This document shows, piece after piece, positions 6,814 to 11,741 of a DNA stretch of 11,741 nt. This stretch comes from Rickettsiaceae bacterium 4572_127 (GTDB taxonomy: Bacteria; Pseudomonadota; Alphaproteobacteria; Rs-D84; NBLK01). A program made the translations under genes and the position numbers. Each line of letters begins with the position of its first letter. The first letter of the stretch is position 1. The notes beneath the pieces are model-generated. The model had not been told where the DNA came from. It did not search any database and saw only the letters and a program-made list of their open reading frames with translations. The DNA is taken from contig NBLK01000015.1 of assembly GCA_002084505.1 (NCBI GenBank), forward strand, positions 1-11,741. Direction: 5' to 3'.

Positions 6814-7497
6814 ATGAAAATATTTAGAAATTATTTTATAGATGCTTTTCAAGACAAAGATATAATGACTCCTGAGAGACTAAGAGTTCTCTTAACTTTG
6901 AAATTAAAAAAAGAAGCATCGGTTAATGAACTTGCAACAGCTTGCCGTTATGAAAGCTTCAATGCTTGCTGTTCTGTTTTAGGGCAAATAGGAAATGCTA
7001 TTGCAAAAAAATATCCAAGATTATTTTTTCAAAAAACTGGATATTGGCTAATTTGTGAAGGTTATTATAGAAAAAACAACCAAAATAAAAAAGAATATGT
7101 TTGGGTTTTAAGAAAAAAAGTAATAAAAGCACTAGATTTTTTATATCCATCTGAAAAAGAAATTAAAAAAATAATTAATGCTGAAAAAAATTATAGAACT
7201 CCTAAATTATATGATGCTGTTAAAAAATTAGAAAATAATACATGTCAAATTTGTGCTGAAAAAATTAAATTAGAAGATGGAAAATTATACTCTGAGGCTC
7301 ACCACATAAAACCAAAAAAAAATCGTGGATTAGATATTGCTGAAAATTTAATTATAGTTTGTCCTAATTGTCATAAAAAATTAGATAGACTTTTAATGAA
7401 AATTGATATAAATAAATTAAAACATAACAATCACGAAATATCTGATGAGTATGTTAAGTATCATAATGATAAAGTTAAAAAAGGGAAAAAGGAATAA
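6814..7497 (+). CDS. HNH endonuclease with N-terminal winged-helix-like domain
   Basis: A 227-residue DNA nuclease candidate. Residues 18-85 (TPERLRVLLTLKL, NELATACRYESFNACCSVLGQIGNAIAKKYP) resemble the helix-turn-helix-like module found ahead of HNH domains in some restriction-type proteins. Residues 144-190 are an HNH/zinc fold with C144/C147 and C183/C186 as probable zinc ligands, the EAHHIKP motif at 161-167 with catalytic H164 likely, N178 in the middle and H187 at the end. The C-terminus is lysine-rich. Its stop lies 2 bases before the atpG start, and its final codons contain the AAAGG/AAGGA purine stretches that serve as atpG's ribosome binding site, so the two are probably translated together. 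The gene is very A-rich and has its own repeat copy upstream. It may be a restriction partner of the methyltransferase upstream or a free-standing or homing-type nuclease. The sequence does not decide. Confidence 0.82.
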   Translation: MKIFRNYFIDAFQDKDIMTPERLRVLLTLKLKKEASVNELATACRYESFNACCSVLGQIGNAIAKKYPRLFFQKTGYWLICEGYYRKNNQNKKEYVWVLRKKVIKALDFLYPSEKEIKKIINAEKNYRTPKLYDAVKKLENNTCQICAEKIKLEDGKLYSEAHHIKPKKNRGLDIAENLIIVCPNCHKKLDRLLMKIDINKLKHNNHEISDEYVKYHNDKVKKGKKE

Positions 7498-7499
7498 AC

Positions 7500-8399
7500 A
7501 TGGAAACTTTAGAATCCTTAAAAGGGAAAATTAAGACTACTAAGAATTTACAAGGAATCGTAGGGAGCATGAAAACACTCTCGGCGGTGAGCATCGCCCA
7601 ATACGACAAGGCATCAAAGGCATTAAAAATCTACGACAAAAACATAAAATATGGATTGAAAGTTGCATTGTCTAAATACACTTTATCGAAAAACCGCTCA
7701 AAAAAATATCTAGGCGGAGTAGCGATTTTATTCGGGACTGACCAAGGACTAGTCGGGCGGTTCAACACTTCACTCGCACAATTCGCACAAAAAGAAATCG
7801 CTAACAACCCTACCATAAAAGACCCTAGCAAAATAAAATACATCGTCATCGGGCGATCGATGGGAGCAAAATTTTCAGCACTCAACGGAAAAACTGAAGG
7901 GCTTTATTCCACTCCCGGATCTGTCGAAGCTATTTCGAGTTTAGCTCAAATTATCACACTAAAAATCGACGAGCTTTTAGAAGATTATGTTTTTGAAAAG
8001 GTGCTTTTATTTCACAATTCACTAGAAAATGGAACTCAATATAAACCTAATTTTAACCGACTTTTACCTATGGATGAAAGTTTTCTGAATAAAATTAGAG
8101 ACTTAAAATGGCCGACAAAACAACTCCCTCAGACTCCTGTTGAGGGCGAGCAGATGTTTGAATCGCTAGTGCGACAAATTTTATTTATTCAGATGTATAA
8201 AGCAATGGCAGAGAGTCTTTCGGCAGAACACATGACACGAATGATTTCAATGCAGAATGCAGAAAAAAACATTGATGAACACTTAGATACTATGAGTTTA
8301 GAATATCAACAACGCCGTCAAACTGAAATTACAGAAGAGCTAATCGATGTTGTTTCTGGTGCGGAAGTTCTAAATAAAAAGAAGAAAAAAAAGAGATAA
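7500..8399 (+). CDS. atpG: Alternate (N-type) F1Fo ATPase subunit gamma
   Basis: This is the central rotor shaft of F1. Its 299 residues form two long helices at the ends, METLESLKGKIKTTKNLQGIVGSMKTLSAVSIAQYDKA (1-38) and LFIQMYKAMAESLSAEHMTRMISMQNAEKNIDEHL (about 228-262), with a Rossmann-like middle domain. The opening METLESL and the AAVSI.QY-like phrase, together with the C-terminal ESL.AEH..R...MQ.AE.NI.E.L, match the gamma subunits of alternate ATPases more closely than the usual gamma, which begins with a K.I..RI pattern. The start is 2 bases after the HNH stop. In the alternate ATPase operon atpG directly follows atpA, whereas here 3.3 kb of foreign genes separate them. A lipoprotein gene follows after 4 bases. 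As in atpA, the first half uses more C-ending codons than the second. Confidence 0.92.
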   Translation: METLESLKGKIKTTKNLQGIVGSMKTLSAVSIAQYDKASKALKIYDKNIKYGLKVALSKYTLSKNRSKKYLGGVAILFGTDQGLVGRFNTSLAQFAQKEIANNPTIKDPSKIKYIVIGRSMGAKFSALNGKTEGLYSTPGSVEAISSLAQIITLKIDELLEDYVFEKVLLFHNSLENGTQYKPNFNRLLPMDESFLNKIRDLKWPTKQLPQTPVEGEQMFESLVRQILFIQMYKAMAESLSAEHMTRMISMQNAEKNIDEHLDTMSLEYQQRRQTEITEELIDVVSGAEVLNKKKKKKR

Positions 8400-8403
8400 T
8401 TTT

Positions 8404-9156
8404 ATGAGAATTATTTTAGCATTTTTGTTATTTGGTTGTTTTAATAATTCACAATTAATTGTAGAAAAAATTATTTCAAACAGTGTTTCTTTTTTAGAAA
8501 AACCTTATATTTCTGATCCACTTGGAGAAGGGAAAAGTGGGAAATATGACACTGATCCTACTTTTCGGACAGATGGATTTGATTGTCTCACTTATGTTGA
8601 AACAGTTATGGCTATGTCTCTTTCTAAAAATCCAAATGAAATAATGAATGAGATTCGTTACAAAGATAGCAAAATCGCATATAAAAATAGAAATCATTTT
8701 ATGAGTGCGGATTGGATTCCAAATAATGTAAAAAACGGATATATAGAAGATATTACTGAAAATTTCGGAGAAAATAAAATCGCTACTACTTTTATTCAAA
8801 AAGATAAATGGGCAGAAAAGAAGAAAATCCATGAGTTTTTTGGTGAAAATAAAATCGCTAGTATTCCGTATATTTCGCTTAAAACTATTTTCAAAACTCC
8901 TGCGATTTTAGACAAAATACCGGCTGGATCAATCATAAACATAGTCCGTCCTAATTGGAATCTCGAAAAAATTATTGGAACAAATCTAAATATCTCACAT
9001 ACTGGATTTTTGATAAAAAAAGAAAATAAAATTATTTTTAGACATGCAAGTGCTACTGATAAAAAAATTGTTGATGTTGAACTCCTCAAATACCTATTGC
9101 AATTCAAAAATTCAAAGAGTATAAAAGGTATAAATCTTTTGAGAATATCATATTGA
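8404..9156 (+). CDS. DUF1460 amidase-like lipoprotein
   Basis: A 250-residue member of the DUF1460 family (N-acetylmuramoyl-L-alanine amidase-like, NlpC/P60-type fold). The nucleophile lies in the signature FDCLTYVETVMA (59-70, Cys61), and SHTGFLI with His199 and FRHAS with His214 provide the likely other active-site residues. The N-terminus is a short hydrophobic signal ending LLFGC (8-12), a possible lipobox with Cys12 lipidated, which would place the enzyme in the envelope. It has only one Arg before the hydrophobic stretch and Phe at -2, so the lipobox is not ideal. Expected substrates are peptidoglycan or its fragments. The gene starts 4 bases after atpG and probably shares its transcript. 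FGENKIA occurs twice (121-127 and 146-152). The TGA stop lies just before the promoter of the next operon. Confidence 0.82.
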   Translation: MRIILAFLLFGCFNNSQLIVEKIISNSVSFLEKPYISDPLGEGKSGKYDTDPTFRTDGFDCLTYVETVMAMSLSKNPNEIMNEIRYKDSKIAYKNRNHFMSADWIPNNVKNGYIEDITENFGENKIATTFIQKDKWAEKKKIHEFFGENKIASIPYISLKTIFKTPAILDKIPAGSIINIVRPNWNLEKIIGTNLNISHTGFLIKKENKIIFRHASATDKKIVDVELLKYLLQFKNSKSIKGINLLRISY

Positions 9157-9158
9157 CT

Positions 9159-9186
9159 TTGAAAGTGAAGTATGTTAGCTTATACA
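9159..9186 (+). promoter_or_regulatory. Likely sigma70-type promoter for rpmH-rnpA-yidD
   Basis: TTGAAA at 9159-9164 and TATACA at 9181-9186 are separated by 16 bases, followed by an AT-rich start region. An overlapping TTGACT at 9153-9158 lies 22 bases from the same -10, too far. The ribosome site AGAGG at 9198-9202 is 6 bases before rpmH. Confidence 0.6.
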
Positions 9187-9208
9187 AAATATAAAAAAGA
9201 GGTAAATT

Positions 9209-9349
9209 ATGAAAAGAACTTATCAGCCATCAAATCGTCGTCGCCATAACAAACAAGGCTTTCGTGCTAGAATGTCGACTGCTGGCGGACGAAAAACATT
9301 GAATGCTCGTAGAGCAAAAGGTCGTAAAAGACTATGTCCAACAAACTAA
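9209..9349 (+). CDS. rpmH: Ribosomal protein bL34
   Basis: A 46-residue basic protein of the large ribosomal subunit, with the near-universal opening MKRTYQPSNRRR and the middle GFRARMSTAGGRKTLNARRAKGRKRL. The length is typical. The ATG is fixed by AGAGG 6 bases upstream and by the conserved MKRTYQP. Its last 16 bases overlap the start of rnpA, so translation of the two is probably coupled. It is the first gene after a strong-looking promoter. Confidence 0.97.
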   Translation: MKRTYQPSNRRRHNKQGFRARMSTAGGRKTLNARRAKGRKRLCPTN

Positions 9350-9666
9350 TAACTCTTAAAAAGAGAAGTGATTTTTTATTGAATCGTAAAAAAGGAGAGG
9401 AAATTCGCACTCCTTTTTTTATTCTACGAACTATGAAATGGAAAAAAGACGAAATCGGTCTTGGATTTGTTGTAACTAAAAAAGGCATAGATAAACGAGC
9501 TGTAATTCGCAATAAAGTCAAAAGAAAACTCCGTGCGATGGTTCAAGATATTTTACCTAAATTAGGCAAAACAGGAACAGCTTATGTGTTTTATTCTAGA
9601 GCATTTATGAAAACGGCCGACTTTCACCAAGTAAAAAAAACTATGGCAAAATGCTTAAATTCATAA
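9334..9666 (+). CDS. rnpA: Ribonuclease P protein component
   Basis: The protein cofactor of RNase P, which trims the 5' leader of tRNA precursors. It has 110 residues, a normal length. LKKRSDFLLNRKKG at 8-21 is the usual N-terminal helix, and the RNA-binding RNR motif is RAVIRNKVKRKLR at 55-67. It overlaps rpmH by 16 bases at its start and yidD by 16 bases at its end, the tight packing common for this cluster. A tRNA-Ser gene nearby would need this enzyme, though that is true of all tRNAs. Confidence 0.95.
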   Translation: MSNKLITLKKRSDFLLNRKKGEEIRTPFFILRTMKWKKDEIGLGFVVTKKGIDKRAVIRNKVKRKLRAMVQDILPKLGKTGTAYVFYSRAFMKTADFHQVKKTMAKCLNS

Positions 9667-9887
9667 TCATCAAATTCATTCGTTTATATCAAATTTTACT
9701 ATCTCCAATCTTAGGAAGAAGCTGTCGTTTCAACCCATCCTGCTCTGCATATACAATTGAAGCTATTGAAAAACACGGAGTTATAAACGGCGGATGGCTA
9801 GCGATAAAACGAATCTCAAAATGCCATCCCTACGGAAAATCCGGCTACGATCCTGTCCCTTCTGTCAAAAAAGATAAAAGATTATGA
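9651..9887 (+). CDS. yidD: Membrane protein insertion efficiency factor YidD
   Basis: A 78-residue protein thought to help YidC insert proteins into the inner membrane. The family signature is complete: RLYQILLSPILGRSCRFNPSCSAY (11-34, with Cys25 and Cys31) followed by AIEKHGVINGGWLAIKRISKCHPYGKSGYDPVP. The N-terminal amphipathic helix faces the membrane. yidC commonly follows yidD in proteobacteria. Here it is absent and the convergent amidase gene takes its place, with the stop codons of the two genes adjacent (yidD TGA at 9885-9887, amidase stop at 9882-9884). Confidence 0.95.
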   Translation: MLKFIIIKFIRLYQILLSPILGRSCRFNPSCSAYTIEAIEKHGVINGGWLAIKRISKCHPYGKSGYDPVPSVKKDKRL

Positions 9888-11099
9888 AAATAGATATTTA
9901 GATACAGCATCCGACATTGCTTTTGCAAGTCTGTTTTGATGGCTATTTTGATTCAGTAACTTTTCTTCAGATGCATTAGACAAAAACCCCAATTCAGCCA
10001 AAGCAGAAGGAATCGTTGATCTCAAAACTCTAAAAGGAGCCGACCTATGGGTGCGTCTCAAAGTCTTAATATATTTAGATTTTTTAGCAGAATTAACTAT
10101 TAAATCTGCCAAAATAATTCCCTCTTGAACAGAATAATTCAGGGCAAAAGATGAAAAAATTTCTTTCAAATCTTTATTCCCATTGAAATCTGAAATCTCA
10201 ATTAAATCCGAAGCATTCTCTCTTTTCGCCAATTTTCTAGATTCTTCATCACTCGCTTTTTCAGAAAGCGTATAAACTGAAAGTCCTTTTGCAGAACGGT
10301 TTGGATTGCTATCTGCATGTATAGATAGAAATAAATCAGCTCTTCTTTTTTCTCCAATTTTAGCCCTTTCTTGCAATTTCAAATAACGATCTGTTCGCCG
10401 AGTCATATAAACTTTATAGCCTTTTTTCTTTAGCAATTTTTCTAATTTTTTTCCAACAGAAAGAACAATATGTTTCTCGTAAGTTCTATTTTTTCCAATC
10501 GCCCCAGAGTCTTTTCCGCCATGCCCCGGATCCAAAACAATTACAGGAGTTTTCTTCTTTCTCACAACTTTTTTTTCCACTACAACTGGTTTTTTCTTAG
10601 AAATTACAGAAGGTTGATACACACTCTTAGAAATTACATAAGCATCTGTTTTTTTGTTAAAATTGCTTTGAGAGGTTTCAGTTATATCAAAAACCATTCG
10701 ATATTTCGCTCCTCCAACTGGCAACAAATTTAGAACTTTTGAAATTACCGCAGGTCTTTTTAGGTCTAAAACTAAACGAAAATAATTACTATCAAATCTT
10801 CCATACCGCACAGATTTTATAGTTCCAATCGCAGGCATTTTAGACTGAAAAGAAAAATCCACTGACGACTTAAAATCTATTACAATCCGATTTTGATTTT
10901 TCAAATAAATATATCTATGAGCTAAAATTTGCGGAGCTTCCAAAACAAAACGAGTATCTGCTTTTCCACGAATTCCGAATCTATACGAGGTCTGCAAAGG
11001 CAGTGCCAAAAGTTTTATCGGCTTTACTAAAATCGCGACAGAAAAAAGCCCAATTCCTTTTAGTATATTTCTTCGTGAAAAACTTTTTTTTTCTAACAT
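9882..11099 (-). CDS. amiC: N-acetylmuramoyl-L-alanine amidase, AmiC-like
   Basis: Cleaves the bond between N-acetylmuramic acid and the stem peptide, splitting septal peptidoglycan so daughter cells can separate. In order: a twin-arginine signal SFSRRNILKGIGLFSVAILV (6-25), which implies folded export to the periplasm; an AMIN domain (about 38-145) that binds peptidoglycan; a Lys/Val-rich linker (about 150-184); and an Amidase_3 domain (186-405) with zinc ligands His193 (DPGHGG), Glu208 and His261 (SIHAD), and the catalytic Glu369 (ALAELGF). The segment around 284-325 fits the regulatory helix that blocks the site in division amidases until an EnvC/NlpD-type activator binds. The Tat signal plus AMIN combination is that of E. 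coli AmiC. There is no clear Shine-Dalgarno. The pilin-like gene ends 20 bases upstream, so the two are probably co-transcribed. Confidence 0.93.
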   Translation of the reverse strand: MLEKKSFSRRNILKGIGLFSVAILVKPIKLLALPLQTSYRFGIRGKADTRFVLEAPQILAHRYIYLKNQNRIVIDFKSSVDFSFQSKMPAIGTIKSVRYGRFDSNYFRLVLDLKRPAVISKVLNLLPVGGAKYRMVFDITETSQSNFNKKTDAYVISKSVYQPSVISKKKPVVVEKKVVRKKKTPVIVLDPGHGGKDSGAIGKNRTYEKHIVLSVGKKLEKLLKKKGYKVYMTRRTDRYLKLQERAKIGEKRRADLFLSIHADSNPNRSAKGLSVYTLSEKASDEESRKLAKRENASDLIEISDFNGNKDLKEIFSSFALNYSVQEGIILADLIVNSAKKSKYIKTLRRTHRSAPFRVLRSTIPSALAELGFLSNASEEKLLNQNSHQNRLAKAMSDAVSKYLFS

Positions 11100-11119
11100 A
11101 TATGAATAATATCACAATT

Positions 11120-11581
11120 TTACTGAAAATACAATGTGAAATTATTTATTGTTCCTTCAAGACACTGCATAGTAATTTCGTCTAAACTTACAGTATTTCC
11201 ATTTATCAAAATCGCCGTTGCAGTCTCCCATTTTAGCGATCCAAAATAAACACAATTCCCCCTTGAAACCCCCTTATAAGTAATTGAAAACTCCGTAGCT
11301 TTTTGAACTGGGCGTATTGAAATCTCCTCTCCAAAAGGATCGTTAAAATGATCAATCACTCCCATTCGTTTTAGATAAGACAAGTTCAGCCCCTCATAAC
11401 TTTCTCGTCCAGAAAAAAGCGTTTGAGTGTCATCTGCTATTTCGTTTATATGGCTAATCGCCTGCATTCTAAGAAGATTAGTACGGGCTTTTGTGTAGAT
11501 TGTAATAGCTCCAATCGTCATAATTCCCATGATTCCGAGAACCGCTAGCGTCTCGATTATAGTCCGTCCATTCTCTCTCAT
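11120..11581 (-). CDS. Type IV pilin-like protein
   Basis: A 153-residue prepilin-like protein. MRENG is a short leader, with probable prepilin peptidase cleavage after Gly5, leaving RTIIETLAVLGIMGIMTIGAI as the mature N-terminus. Glu at mature position 5 is the residue conserved in pilins for assembly. The hydrophobic helix spans about residues 6-30. Two cysteines (GNCVYFG and MQCLEG) near the C-terminus could form the disulfide of the D-region. The Arg at +1 and the small size resemble type IVb or pseudopilin-like proteins of alphaproteobacteria. The start used here has AAAGGA 6 bases upstream. A longer reading frame exists upstream but runs through the tRNA gene and is not the start. The gene begins only 14 bases after tRNA-Ser. 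No other pilus genes are visible, so the pilus system or secretion role is unknown. Confidence 0.75.
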   Translation of the reverse strand: MRENGRTIIETLAVLGIMGIMTIGAITIYTKARTNLLRMQAISHINEIADDTQTLFSGRESYEGLNLSYLKRMGVIDHFNDPFGEEISIRPVQKATEFSITYKGVSRGNCVYFGSLKWETATAILINGNTVSLDEITMQCLEGTINNFTLYFQ

Positions 11582-11595
11582 TTTTTTCCTTTCTT

Positions 11596-11683
11596 TGGCG
11601 GAGAGAGGGGGATTCGAACCCCCGAAGGATTGCTCCTTACACACTTTCCAAGCGTGCGCGATCGACCACTCTGCCATCTCTCC
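11596..11683 (-). tRNA. tRNA-Ser (anticodon GGA), CCA encoded
   Basis: Read on the minus strand, GGAGAGA pairs with TCTCTCC to form the acceptor stem, followed by discriminator G and a genomic CCA (11596-11598). The anticodon stem-loop is CACGC-TTGGAAA-GTGTG, giving anticodon GGA for UCC and UCU codons. A long variable arm (AAGGA-GCAA-TCCTT) and a T arm (GGGGG-TTCGAAT-CCCCC) complete a class II serine tRNA. It lies immediately upstream of the pilin gene and 8 bases from the terminal repeat at 11692-11741. Confidence 0.96.
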
Positions 11684-11691
11684 AAATTTTA

Positions 11692-11741
11692 AGTAGAGCT
11701 CTTTCGTAACTCTTGGTGATTGCTTTTTGCAGGCATAATGC
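11692..11741 (-). repeat. 50-nt inverted copy of 62-111; likely remnant of a DUF559 start
   Basis: Reversed, this segment matches 62-111 at 46 of 50 positions. On the minus strand it reads an ATG at 11736-11734 and MPAKSNHQELRKSST, then a stop at 11689-11691, against MRAKSNHQELRKNS at the left end. Both look like the N-terminus of the same DUF559-type protein, so this is probably a second, cut-off nuclease gene abutting the 5' side of tRNA-Ser. The window ends here, so how far the copy extends is unknown. Confidence 0.7.

Noticed and set aside
11120..11677. A longer 185-residue reading of the pilin-like gene beginning MAEWSIAHAWK
   Set aside because: The extra 32 residues are a translation of the tRNA-Ser gene. 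The start at 11581 has a ribosome site and gives a proper prepilin leader.

Overview
The window is AT-rich, uses TAA, TAG and TGA all as stops, and encodes a Gram-negative cell wall enzyme set (a Tat-exported AMIN plus Amidase_3 amidase), a conventional rpmH-rnpA-yidD cluster and a type IV pilin-like protein with a GRTIIE-type prepilin site. Together with the many palindromic intergenic repeats this suggests a low-GC proteobacterium, most likely an alphaproteobacterium of the Rickettsiales/Holosporales or uncultured host-associated kind. That placement is an inference from gene content and protein style, not a phylogeny.

Layout. 1-446: a broken DUF559 (Vsr-like) nuclease gene whose last codons lie inside a palindromic repeat. 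447-8399: three subunits of an alternate (N-type) F1Fo ATPase in the family's usual order, atpF (b with a delta-like C-terminus), atpA (alpha) and atpG (gamma), but spread over 8 kb because other genes and repeats sit between them: an MFS transporter between atpF and atpA, and a YjjX-type nucleotide phosphatase, an adenine-N6 DNA methyltransferase and a winged-helix/HNH endonuclease between atpA and atpG. 8404-9156: a DUF1460 amidase-like lipoprotein. 9159-9887: a promoter and the overlapping rpmH-rnpA-yidD operon. 9882-11099 (minus): AmiC-like amidase, convergent with yidD. 11120-11581 (minus): pilin-like protein, directly downstream of tRNA-Ser(GGA) at 11596-11683 (minus). 11692-11741: an inverted copy of the first part of the window's left end.

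The ATPase subunits would work together in a membrane rotary pump, and the genes for the rest of the complex must lie outside the window. The methyltransferase and HNH protein may form a restriction-modification pair. The amidase and DUF1460 protein act on peptidoglycan. The unusual part is the interruption of the ATPase operon by single-gene cargo modules, most accompanied by copies of a 55-nt double-hairpin repeat (six copies, one with compensatory changes in its stem), plus other repeat families, a GAAA microsatellite and remnants of a DUF559 nuclease at both ends.
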